A stretch of 64,000 nucleotides of DNA from Ponticaulis profundi. GTDB taxonomy: Bacteria; Pseudomonadota; Alphaproteobacteria; Caulobacterales; Hyphomonadaceae. This document shows positions 1 through 7,268 of the stretch, piece after piece. A model generated the notes under the pieces. It saw only the letters and a list, made by a program, of their open reading frames with translations. It was not told the origin of the DNA and made no database searches. Each line of letters begins with the position of its first letter. Positions within the stretch are counted from its first letter, which is position 1. The stretch covers positions 62,001-126,000 of the forward strand of contig NZ_JBHSSW010000004.1 in the NCBI RefSeq assembly GCF_042659465.1. Reading direction: 5' to 3'. A program made the translations under genes and the position numbers.

Positions 1-2
1 TC

Positions 3-1136
3 AACGCATTGGGCGGTGGATCGTCCATGCTCGTCGCAGCGGCGGCCTACTACGCGCCGGATGCCTTTGCGCTTGTGCAGGCAAATGGTGATATCGGCGT
101 GCGCTCCGTGATTGAACTGTCACTGTCCGTGCTGCTTGGTGCGGTCACGCTCACCGGTTCGTTCGTCGCCTTCGCAAAGCTCAACGGAAATATCTCCGGT
201 GCTCCGATTTTGCTGCCGGCACGTCATTTCCTGAACATTGCCATGGGTTTGCTGGTCATCGGTATGATCAGCTGGCTGGCTGTTTCCGGCGGCGATCAGG
301 ATGTTGCGTTCTGGGTCATTCTCGGTGTGTCGCTGGCGCTTGGTATCACGCTCATTATCCCGATCGGCGGCGCCGACATGCCGGTCGTGATTTCAATGCT
401 GAACTCGTATTCAGGGTGGGCTGCGACGGTTCTCGGTTTCTCGCTGGGCAATTTTGCGCTCATCGTGACGGGCGCGCTCGTCGGTGCTTCGGGTGCCATT
501 CTGTCTTACATCATGTGTAAAGGCATGAACCGCTCCTTCCTGTCTGTCATCCTTGGTGGCTTTGGCGCAGCAGATGGCCCCGGCGCGTCTGCCGCTGGCA
601 GCAATGTGGACCGTCCCGTCAAGCGCGGTTCGGCCGATGATGCTGCCTTCATCATGAAGAATGCGACCAAGGTGATCATTGTGCCTGGATACGGCATGGC
701 GGTCGCGCAGGCACAGCACGCTCTGAAAGACATGGCCGAAAAGCTCAAGGAAGAGGGCGTGGAGGTTTCCTACGCCATCCACCCTGTCGCAGGCCGTATG
801 CCGGGTCACATGAACGTTCTGCTCGCCGAAGCAAACGTCCCTTATGACGAAGTCTTTGAACTGGAAGACATCAACTCGTCCTTTCAGCAGGCTGATGTGG
901 CGTTTGTCATTGGCGCGAACGACGTCACCAACCCTGCTGCAAAATCGGACCCATCATCGCCAATTTTTGGCATGCCAGTCCTGAATGTCGAGCAGGCAAA
1001 GACCGTTCTTTTCGTCAAACGTTCGCTCGCTTCCGGCTATGCGGGAATCGAAAACGAACTCTTCTTCAATGACAACACAATGATGTTGCTCGATGACGCC
1101 AAAAACATGGTGGAAAACATCTCAAAGTCCTTGTGA
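3..1136 (+). CDS. pntB: NAD(P) transhydrogenase subunit beta (5' end outside window)
   Basis: This is the C-terminal ~378 residues of PntB, the membrane subunit of the proton-pumping transhydrogenase that makes NADPH from NADH and NADP+ at the inner membrane. The visible part starts inside the membrane domain, with several hydrophobic helices over roughly the first 180 residues. A soluble NADP-binding domain III follows, with the fingerprint GYGMAVAQAQ, the segment HPVAGRMPGHMN and the tail motif GYAGIENELFF. The family is about 460 residues long, so some 80-90 are missing upstream. The reading frame is open from base 3, so the TTG at 9 is internal. A strong terminator follows. The pntA genes should lie just outside the window. 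Confidence 0.95.
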   Translation, partial: NALGGGSSMLVAAAAYYAPDAFALVQANGDIGVRSVIELSLSVLLGAVTLTGSFVAFAKLNGNISGAPILLPARHFLNIAMGLLVIGMISWLAVSGGDQDVAFWVILGVSLALGITLIIPIGGADMPVVISMLNSYSGWAATVLGFSLGNFALIVTGALVGASGAILSYIMCKGMNRSFLSVILGGFGAADGPGASAAGSNVDRPVKRGSADDAAFIMKNATKVIIVPGYGMAVAQAQHALKDMAEKLKEEGVEVSYAIHPVAGRMPGHMNVLLAEANVPYDEVFELEDINSSFQQADVAFVIGANDVTNPAAKSDPSSPIFGMPVLNVEQAKTVLFVKRSLASGYAGIENELFFNDNTMMLLDDAKNMVENISKSL

Positions 1137-1181
1137 GGTGCCGCGAAGCACCTCAGTACGCTGAGTATTGAATGCACCCTT

Positions 1182-1220
1182 GATCCTGGATGGCCGTCTG
1201 GCTGCCAGGATCTTTTTTTT
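1182..1220 (+). terminator. Rho-independent terminator of pntB
   Basis: The arms GATCCTGG (1182-1189) and CCAGGATC (1205-1212) form a perfect 8-bp stem and are followed by eight T (1213-1220). It lies 45 bases after the pntB stop. Confidence 0.88.
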
Positions 1221-1245
1221 GTCTGATTTTCAGTGATCTGAAGGC

Positions 1246-2184
1246 TTAGAGCGACAAGCCCTTCGGGACCCGCTTTTCGAGCATGGCCATGTGTTCCGGA
1301 TTGGCCTCAATGACCTTCCGGGTGTTGAGGTCGAAGGTGACCGCAACGGCTTCTGACGTGCAATAGGCTTCACCCGTATCCGGATTCAGCATCCAGTGGA
1401 CCAGGCTGTGGACCTTGGGCTGAACCGTGCCAAGCCCGGTGCGGACTTCAATTACATCGCCCACACGTGGCCAGCTGCGATAGCGCAGGCGGTATTCGAG
1501 AACGGCTGCGCCAGAGCGGACCTCTTCGCCGGATGCAGCAGAGGCTGCGGCCACTTCATCGCGCCAGGCAGCCAGCAGATTCGGGACGCTGTCGGACACA
1601 CGACCGATAAAGTTCTCAGGCATCATCCGGCCATGACTGTCGCAATGCGTCATGCGCACGGCGCCGCGCCCGATGACCGGGATACCAAGTGCTTCGGCGT
1701 GTTCAATGCGTGTTTCCGTATCCGGGAGGGGCGCTTTGTTCTGATCAATCGAGCGCGGCGCTGTATGAGCGGGCTGTTCGACGCGCAGACGCTCAAATGC
1801 GGCGAGCGTTGACTGCTTCCAGCCAAATGGCTTTCCGGTCTTTGATTCCACATGGCGCACCCATGTCCGGAAGGACGCGGCTGTTTCCCCGCTGACGGCG
1901 TGTTTCAGCTCCTGATAAACGAGGACTGCGTCGTCCGTTACATCCAGAATCCCGCCCTCCATATAGATCGGGCGCCCCGGATGAACTTCCTTCATGAAGC
2001 GAATATGCTGGTCGTAGGGGAGGAGGGTGGAGGTATTGCCGGGCCGGAAGGCCTGTCGAAGGTCCAGAGAATGGGCCAGGATGGCGAGGCCTTCCATCTG
2101 TTTTGCGACATAGAAGCGGACATTCATATGCCCCATCTCGTCGCATTCCCAGGTGTTCACACTGCCTCGGTAAAGCTCGATCAT
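1246..2184 (-). CDS. Acyl-CoA thioesterase-like protein, tandem hotdog folds
   Basis: The 312-residue protein looks like two hotdog thioesterase modules in one chain. The first (about residues 1-135) begins with the hallmark WECDEMGHMNVRFY, where the Asp and the MGHMN segment are typical of 4-hydroxybenzoyl-CoA thioesterase-type enzymes. The second (about 170-305) contains DSHGRMMPENFIGRVSD and a GDVIEVRTGL strand. Such proteins hydrolyse acyl-CoA or related thioesters in the cytoplasm; the substrate cannot be read from the sequence. It is transcribed toward pntB and lies downstream of zur with a 29-base gap, so co-transcription with zur is possible. Confidence 0.8.
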   Translation of the reverse strand: MIELYRGSVNTWECDEMGHMNVRFYVAKQMEGLAILAHSLDLRQAFRPGNTSTLLPYDQHIRFMKEVHPGRPIYMEGGILDVTDDAVLVYQELKHAVSGETAASFRTWVRHVESKTGKPFGWKQSTLAAFERLRVEQPAHTAPRSIDQNKAPLPDTETRIEHAEALGIPVIGRGAVRMTHCDSHGRMMPENFIGRVSDSVPNLLAAWRDEVAAASAASGEEVRSGAAVLEYRLRYRSWPRVGDVIEVRTGLGTVQPKVHSLVHWMLNPDTGEAYCTSEAVAVTFDLNTRKVIEANPEHMAMLEKRVPKGLSL

Positions 2185-2213
2185 GTTCTCCCCCTCATGA
2201 TCTGATCAGGTGT

Positions 2214-2675
2214 TCAGGCGGCGCAGCTCGCGCACTTTCCGTGAACCTCAATCACACTGGATGTGCGTTCGAAATTGGCGTCTGCGAGCTCCTGATCGAG
2301 CATTGCGTGCGTTTTGTCTGCATGTAGTTCGAACACGCGATGGCAATTGTCGCAGATCAGGAAGACCGCCATGTGCTTGTGTCCCCAATGGCCACAGGCA
2401 ACATATGCGTTCAGACTCTCGATCTTGTGTGCCAGCCCCATTTCCAGCAGAAATTCGAGCGCGCGATAGACCGTGGGAGGCTTTGCCGCGCCTTCACCAT
2501 CCAGTTTCTGCAAGAGATCATAGGCTTTTGCTGGTTCTTTGTGTTCCAGCATCAGCTCCAGCACCTTACGGCGGATCTTGGTCAGTCTCGCGCCTTTGGA
2601 TTCGCAAACCGCCTCGGCTTCCGCCATGGCTGCATCGATGTCCGTAGGTGCACAATCCAGATGTGAGTCGGTCAT
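2214..2675 (-). CDS. zur: Zinc uptake regulator, Fur family
   Basis: The 153-residue Fur-family repressor has an N-terminal winged helix (about 20-85, with LTKIRRKVLELML and PPTVYRALEFLL as recognition helix) and a C-terminal dimerisation and metal domain. The structural zinc site is visible as two CxxC pairs, C108/C111 (CDNC) and C148/C151 (CASC). The stretch ACGHWGHKH supplies the likely regulatory ligands C94, H96, H99 and H101. The Cys at the start of ACGHWGHKH and the spacing resemble Zur rather than Fur or PerR. Zur represses zinc import when zinc is plentiful. No znuABC genes are in the window, although a CDF exporter lies at 43 kb. Confidence 0.85.
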   Translation of the reverse strand: MTDSHLDCAPTDIDAAMAEAEAVCESKGARLTKIRRKVLELMLEHKEPAKAYDLLQKLDGEGAAKPPTVYRALEFLLEMGLAHKIESLNAYVACGHWGHKHMAVFLICDNCHRVFELHADKTHAMLDQELADANFERTSSVIEVHGKCASCAA

Positions 2676-2769
2676 GGATTGTTTTTCGCAGGAATGGCCG
2701 TCAAAGCCAATAGCGCGGTCGCTTCAGGGACGACAAAAGCGACCGATGCAAGCAGATATTGAGACCCGC

Positions 2770-3006
2770 TCAGCGTTTGGCGATCAGCCAGACAGCGTGA
2801 ACAAGAGCGGGGATGTAGAAGAAGATCACCAGCAGCAGGTTCAGCCAGAACTCACCGCGAAATCCGTACATGAAGAAAACGGCGAGGGGCGGAAAGAGAA
2901 CAGCCAGCAGGATCAGAATAATCTTGCTCGCAGTTCCGTCACGCGCTTCGGTGCGACCCGAGCGATAGTCGTAACTGTCATACCCATCATGGTAGCGAGC
3001 GTTCAT
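2770..3006 (-). CDS. YqaE/Pmp3-family small membrane protein
   Basis: This 78-residue protein has a charged, Tyr-rich N-terminus (about 25 residues) followed by two hydrophobic helices, IILILLAVLFPPLAVFFM and LNLLLVIFFYIPALVHAVW. The PPLAVF turn between the helices and the YIPALVHAVW ending are the signature of the Pmp3/YqaE (UPF0057) family of inner-membrane peptides, which affect membrane potential or stress tolerance in yeast and plants. The N-terminal extension is longer than in most members, which are about 52-55 residues. Its DNA is bordered by a short AT-rich stretch (3007-3060) that may hold its promoter. Confidence 0.82.
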   Translation of the reverse strand: MNARYHDGYDSYDYRSGRTEARDGTASKIILILLAVLFPPLAVFFMYGFRGEFWLNLLLVIFFYIPALVHAVWLIAKR

Positions 3007-3078
3007 TTTATTGCCTTTCGTTTATTAATTATCGAAAAACAATATATACGTTCTCAGCCTGGATTGCAAGAGGTGGTT

Positions 3079-3546
3079 TTACGCGGATGTCTGACTCACG
3101 GGAGCTGACAGCTTTCGCATGATCGCATTAAAGCCGGTCATCAGCGTGCCGCCCTGGCTGAGTGTGCCGCGAATGAAGGCCATCCGGCCGGTTTCCTTGA
3201 CCAGTTCAACATCGGCAATCAGCGGCTCGCCCGGTGCAGAGTTGGCATAATACTGCAAAGAGAGGTCGACCGTGACGCATCCACCAGCCGGCAGCGTGTT
3301 CTCAACGACCAGAGGCAGCCCCAGGCAGAGTTCAGCAAAAGCGGCCTGAAAGGCACCGTGTACACCGCCAAGGGGATTGCTGTGTTTGTCCGGGTTCGCC
3401 AGAAAGCGGGCTTGCGCTTTGCCTTTTCCGACACGGCGATACTGGATGGGACCGATCAGGGCCGCAAAGCCCTTGCCGTCTTCATTTGGCTGAGTCCAGC
3501 GCCATTCCGGCGCATGTTCGGCGTTAAGAGAGAGGGAATCGATCAT
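3079..3546 (-). CDS. PaaI-family hotdog thioesterase
   Basis: The 155-residue single-hotdog protein carries the family motif HSNPLGGVHGAFQAAFAE, in which the HGG/VHG loop and the following acidic residue form the active site of PaaI/YdiI-type acyl-CoA thioesterases. The late strands TVDLSLQYYANS and GRMAFIRGTLSQGG match the central sheet. The length is normal for the family. The likely role is hydrolysis of short or aryl acyl-CoA esters in the cytoplasm. It is a stand-alone gene transcribed in the same direction as the Pmp3-like gene, with about 70 bases between them. Confidence 0.82.
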   Translation of the reverse strand: MIDSLSLNAEHAPEWRWTQPNEDGKGFAALIGPIQYRRVGKGKAQARFLANPDKHSNPLGGVHGAFQAAFAELCLGLPLVVENTLPAGGCVTVDLSLQYYANSAPGEPLIADVELVKETGRMAFIRGTLSQGGTLMTGFNAIMRKLSAPVSQTSA

Positions 3547-3665
3547 GGTCTGGCTCGCGTCACGAAGAGATAGTCGCGTGCTCGCTAGCTTTCCCTTGCG
3601 AGAGCTGCAAGGTCTCAGACCCGTATTTCAGGAAATTCTTCCGGATTATGGAAGTTTAAGCGGTA

Positions 3666-3698
3666 CCGGCCAGAAAGAGGTCACTCAATACTGGCCGG
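3666..3698 (-). terminator. Hairpin after cheZ
   Basis: The arms CCGGCCAG (3666-3673) and CTGGCCGG (3691-3698) pair perfectly over 8 bp, starting about 10 bases after the cheZ stop on the minus strand. The hairpin has no clear U-tract, so it may be an RNA-stabilising or rho-associated end rather than an intrinsic terminator. Confidence 0.4.
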
Positions 3699-3708
3699 AT
3701 ACCAATCT

Positions 3709-4446
3709 TTAGCTGAAGAGTGCGTCGATATCGTCTTGCGATGCTTCTTCGCTGTCTTCACCTGCATTATCGAACATCGCGTCGATGTCGTCCTGATTGG
3801 CATCGCCATCATCAGACGCGAACATGGCGTCGATATCGGCCTGTGCTGTTTCAGGGCCGCCAATGGCCGGGCCATTCAGCAGCAGATCGTGAGCGCGTTT
3901 TTCCTGCTCCGTCATTTCGACCGGAGATTCGTGCTCAATACCCATGACAGATGCGAACTTCGTGATCCGATCTTCAATCTGGCGCAGGGTGCCGACAACT
4001 TTTGAAACACGTTGGCCTGTCAGATCCTGGAAGGAGCAGGCCTCAATGATCACCAGCATACGATCCTGAACTTCGGTCGCGAAATTCTCGGTCGTGTCCG
4101 GATCCATCGCCAGAATGTCTTCTGCCGTCTGCATGATTTTTTCGGTCGCGACTTCTGTGTCGTTTACGATTGCTTCCAGCTCTTCGCCCGCTCTCGGAAG
4201 GCGGTTTTGCTGGATATCGCTTGGACGCAGATCGCCGATTTCATCACGAGCTTTCTGTATGAAGCCCGCAATATCGCGAAATTCGTCTTTGATCGATGTG
4301 TCCAGCGCCGTGAAGAAGCTTTCCATCGCACCTGTCAGGTGTTGAGAAAGTTCCAGCACTTCGACAAGCTGTCGCTCCCGCACGTTGCGGCTTTTTAGAT
4401 TGTCTATGGCCTCTTTGACCTTTAGCGCAGCGTTTTGTGCGGACAT
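3709..4446 (-). CDS. cheZ: CheY-phosphate phosphatase CheZ with three C-terminal CheY-binding-like motifs
   Basis: The 245-residue protein is helical and carries the CheZ signature ACSFQDLTGQRVSKV at residues 136-150, whose glutamine is the catalytic residue that positions water to dephosphorylate CheY-P. Residues 20-160 form the long helical hairpin (dimerising four-helix bundle). From residue 180 the chain becomes acidic and disordered and contains three near-identical motifs: QADIDAMF (202-209), QDDIDAMF (218-225) and QDDIDALF (237-244, at the very C-terminus). E. coli CheZ ends in one similar CheY-binding peptide, and the FliM N-terminus (SQAEIDALL) is also similar. The gene sits 112 bases downstream of cheY on the same strand, so the pair is probably one operon. 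Confidence 0.88.
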   Translation of the reverse strand: MSAQNAALKVKEAIDNLKSRNVRERQLVEVLELSQHLTGAMESFFTALDTSIKDEFRDIAGFIQKARDEIGDLRPSDIQQNRLPRAGEELEAIVNDTEVATEKIMQTAEDILAMDPDTTENFATEVQDRMLVIIEACSFQDLTGQRVSKVVGTLRQIEDRITKFASVMGIEHESPVEMTEQEKRAHDLLLNGPAIGGPETAQADIDAMFASDDGDANQDDIDAMFDNAGEDSEEASQDDIDALFS

Positions 4447-4558
4447 GTTACTATTCCTTACGTTTGGTCCCCGACCCCAGCAATCTTACTCGTGATTGCG
4501 GTTGCTGGTGTCTGACGTTACCCACAGGACGTCTCCACCAGCGCTAGATGACCAGCCC

Positions 4559-4945
4559 TTAGAAGTCGCCGATAACGGCAGAGATCTTGGACTTGAGCGT
4601 TGCAGCGTTGAACGGCTTCACAATGTAGTTGTTCACGCCTGCACGTTTTGCCGCCACAACGTTTTCCGTTTTGGATTCGGCGGTCACCATGATGAAGGGG
4701 GTTGGCTTCAGTTTATCGTCCGCACGGACTTCACGAAGCAGTTCGTAACCCGTCATGGGTTCCATGTTCCAGTCAGAGATGACCAGCCCATACTTTTTTT
4801 CGCGCATTTTTTCGAGCGCTTCCTGCCCGTCTGCAGCATCATCCACATTTTCGAAGCCAAGTTGCTTCAAAAGATTGCGAATAATACGGATCATGGTCTT
4901 GTAGTCATCTACGACAAGGACCGGCATCGACAAATCAACAGCCAT
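4559..4945 (-). CDS. cheY: Chemotaxis response regulator CheY
   Basis: This 128-residue single receiver domain has no output domain. The acidic pocket is D13/D14 (VLVVDD), the phospho-acceptor is D58 (LVISDWNM), the switch Thr is T88 (FIMVTAES) and the conserved Lys is K110 (YIVKPF). The YIVKPF segment and the overall length match CheY, which carries phosphoryl signal from CheA to the flagellar switch. It lies directly upstream of cheZ on the same strand. No cheA, cheW, MCP or flagellar gene is in the window, so this is an orphan cheYZ pair whose kinase is elsewhere. An SD-like GGGG lies just upstream of the ATG. Confidence 0.93.
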   Translation of the reverse strand: MAVDLSMPVLVVDDYKTMIRIIRNLLKQLGFENVDDAADGQEALEKMREKKYGLVISDWNMEPMTGYELLREVRADDKLKPTPFIMVTAESKTENVVAAKRAGVNNYIVKPFNAATLKSKISAVIGDF

Positions 4946-5057
4946 ATTTTTACCCCAGGATCATCCATTTTTGTTCTAGGTCTGGGATAAGGACTAGCGG
5001 ATTAGCACAAAGAAACGGTAAACCGCGTCGATCAGATTTTTAACACGGAGCCAGAAC

Positions 5058-5489
5058 GTGACTGAATACACCGGAAAATTCTACGAAGATCTCGAAATCG
5101 GCATGTCTCATGAGACTGTTCATACGATTACAGAGGAAGCGATTGAGGCATTTGCTGCGGTTTCCGGCGACCGTAATCCTCTGCATATGGACGAAGAATA
5201 TGCCAAAACGACCATCTTCAAGGGCCGGATCGCACACGGCGCTCTGACGGCCTCTTATATTTCTGGCATTCTCGGAAATGATCTGCCGGGACCCGGCGCT
5301 ATTTTCACGGATCTGGACTTGCAGTTCAAACGCCCGGTGCGTATTGGCGACGAAGTGACAGCCCGCGCAGAAGTTGCCGAGAAAATCGACAAGGGCAGTC
5401 GCGTGTCTCTCAAAGTGGTCTGCAAAGTCAAAGGCAAGGCCGTCGTTGAGGGAGTTGCAAAGGTTGTGGCGCCGCGCCGAAAGGACTGA
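5058..5489 (+). CDS. MaoC-family (R)-specific enoyl-CoA hydratase
   Basis: The 143-residue hotdog protein contains the hydratase-2 motif SGDRNPLHMDEEYA, with the catalytic dyad D38 and H43, followed by GRIAHGALTASYISG. This is the PhaJ/MaoC pattern: hydration of trans-2-enoyl-CoA to (R)-3-hydroxyacyl-CoA, linking beta-oxidation to other acyl pathways. The start is GTG at 5058, supported by CGGAG eight bases upstream. It is divergent from cheY and ends 8 bases before ribF, so it probably shares a transcript with ribF. The substrate range cannot be told from sequence. Confidence 0.88.
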   Translation: MTEYTGKFYEDLEIGMSHETVHTITEEAIEAFAAVSGDRNPLHMDEEYAKTTIFKGRIAHGALTASYISGILGNDLPGPGAIFTDLDLQFKRPVRIGDEVTARAEVAEKIDKGSRVSLKVVCKVKGKAVVEGVAKVVAPRRKD

Positions 5490-5497
5490 TCTGATCC

Positions 5498-6469
5498 ATG
5501 TCGATCATATTCGACTATAAGAACGTACCTGAAGCGCAGCGCGGGGCGAGCGTTGCGCTTGGGAATTTTGACGGTGTTCATGCAGGACACCGGGCGGTCA
5601 TCGATCTCGCAAAGCAGGTTTCGGACGCGCGCGGTGTGCCGCTCGCCGCACTGATCTTTGAACCGCCGCCGCGTCGTTACTTCCAACCGGACAGCCCGCC
5701 ATTTCGAATCATGCGGCCTGAACAGCGCCGGGAGGCGCTCAAGACGATCGGCGTCGATATTGTTTATGAGCTGCCATTCAACAAAGAACTGGCGAGCATG
5801 TCGCCGAGAGCGTTTGTTGAGCAGGTTCTGGTCAAGGGTCTTGGACTGGCACATCTTGCCGTCGGTTTTGATTTCCGGTTTGGCAAAGGCCGCGAAGGCG
5901 ACACGGACACACTCAGACAGCTGGGTGAAGAGTTCGGCTTTACGGTCTCTGTCATGGATGCGGTAAAAGCGGACTCTGAAAAAATATCGTCCACCGCGAT
6001 TCGGACCTATCTTCAGGAAGGTCAGCCAGAACACGCTGCGCATTTATTGGGCCATTACTGGACCGCCGACGGTGTGGTTGAACAGGGCGAACAGCGCGGC
6101 CGTACGATTTCGTTTCCAACAGCCAATCTGCGCATCGGCAATCTGATCCAGCCCATGTTCGGTGTTTATGCCGTCTGGGCAAAGGTCGAGGGCGACGACG
6201 TCTGGCGTCCGGGTGTCGCCAATTTTGGTCGAACACCGACGACCGGCGAGCGCGAACCGCTTCTGGAAGTGCATTTCTTTGATTTCGATCAGGATATTTA
6301 CGGCAAGCATCTCGATGTGGCCTTCGTCCATTTCCTGCGCGCAGAGAAAAAGTTCGACAGCTTCGAAGCGCTGACCACGCAGATCGCAACCGACGCATCA
6401 GATGCGCGTGAGCGTCTTGGTTCTGCACCACAGAAAGAATTGCCAGCTGTTATTGCTGACTTCCTATGA
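5498..6469 (+). CDS. ribF: Bifunctional riboflavin kinase / FAD synthetase
   Basis: The 323-residue enzyme converts riboflavin to FMN and then FAD in the cytoplasm. The N-terminal adenylyltransferase domain shows GNFDGVHAGHR (about residues 23-33) with the His residues of the nucleotidyltransferase superfamily, and KISSTAIRTYL. The C-terminal flavokinase domain shows GRTISFPTANL and GVANFGRTPT, the PTAN motif binding ATP-Mg. Length and domain order are standard. It follows the MaoC gene by 8 bases. No FMN riboswitch is seen upstream, as expected for a housekeeping copy. Confidence 0.95.
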   Translation: MSIIFDYKNVPEAQRGASVALGNFDGVHAGHRAVIDLAKQVSDARGVPLAALIFEPPPRRYFQPDSPPFRIMRPEQRREALKTIGVDIVYELPFNKELASMSPRAFVEQVLVKGLGLAHLAVGFDFRFGKGREGDTDTLRQLGEEFGFTVSVMDAVKADSEKISSTAIRTYLQEGQPEHAAHLLGHYWTADGVVEQGEQRGRTISFPTANLRIGNLIQPMFGVYAVWAKVEGDDVWRPGVANFGRTPTTGEREPLLEVHFFDFDQDIYGKHLDVAFVHFLRAEKKFDSFEALTTQIATDASDARERLGSAPQKELPAVIADFL

Positions 6470-6569
6470 TACGCCTTTCATGAAATTATGAAGGGTGCGC
6501 ATGCAATTGCACTCGCTATACCGTGGGGGTATGGCAGTATGCGCAGGCTGTTAACCAAGGGGATTCCAA

Positions 6570-7064
6570 ATGCTTCGTTCTGTTCTTGCTGCTTCCGTTC
6601 TGGCCGTTATGCCGATGGCGGCGATGGCTCAAAACTCAATCGATGATGATTCACGTATCATTCGTCAGATCACGCTCGCTGACCTGGAAGAGGTCGTGAC
6701 CGATCTCGGCCATACGATTGATTCGACGGGTGTCGTGGGTGATGTGTCTGTGCGCGCGCAGGACAGCAATGGCCTCGTTTATATTCTCGAAGGCACAGCA
6801 TGCGGCGAGACCGGTCGTTGCTATGGTGTGAACATGCAGGTTCGCTATACGGTCGATACGCCGGATTATGTTGCGATCAATGATGCGAATGTGAAGCGCG
6901 CAGCTGTCAGCGTCTGGCATAGCGGCTCAACGCTGGGCATCTCCCGCTATCTCATTCTTGATGGCGGCATGCAGATGGAAAATCTGGGCGTGAACGTCCG
7001 CAATCTTCTGGCGATTGCACCTTATGCGATGGAAGTCGCAACCGGACAGGCTGTCGAAGAGTAG
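6570..7064 (+). CDS. Exported YbjN-domain-like protein
   Basis: The 164-residue protein starts with a short, convincing signal peptide (MLRSVLAASVLAVMPMAAMA, cleavage before QNS). The mature part, with alternating strands and helices (TLADLEEVVTDLG, GLVYILEGTACG, CYGVNMQVRYTV, YLILDGGMQMENLGVNVRNLL), resembles the YbjN/bacterial sensory-transduction-regulator fold seen in short exported alphaproteobacterial proteins. Its two cysteines (CGETGRC) are seven residues apart and could form a disulphide in the periplasm. Function is unknown. It is separated from ribF by 100 bases and from ileS by a strong hairpin. Confidence 0.7.
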   Translation: MLRSVLAASVLAVMPMAAMAQNSIDDDSRIIRQITLADLEEVVTDLGHTIDSTGVVGDVSVRAQDSNGLVYILEGTACGETGRCYGVNMQVRYTVDTPDYVAINDANVKRAAVSVWHSGSTLGISRYLILDGGMQMENLGVNVRNLLAIAPYAMEVATGQAVEE

Positions 7065-7170
7065 TCGGCAGACGCTTCAGAGACGCTTCCTGCGTGACAA
7101 GGCCGTGGCGCTCTGCTAACCGAAGCGCCATGAGCCGAACCGCTTTCATAGACGTCAATCGAATTAGCGG

Positions 7171-7216
7171 CCCGGCCGTACGCTGACAGTCAGCTACGGT
7201 CGGGATATTTGTTTTT
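7171..7216 (+). terminator. Strong two-part hairpin with T-rich tail upstream of ileS
   Basis: The outer arms CCCGGCCGTA (7171-7180) and TACGGTCGGG (7195-7204) pair with one G-U. The inner arms GCTGAC (7182-7187) and GTCAGC (7189-7194) pair perfectly. ATATTTGTTTTTG follows. It most simply ends the YbjN-like gene, but it lies only 52 bases before the ileS start and could act as a leader attenuator. Confidence 0.6.
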
Positions 7217-7268
7217 GCACCCTCTTTGAAAAACACTTTTGTCTGCTGATCAGGAAGACGATCTACAA

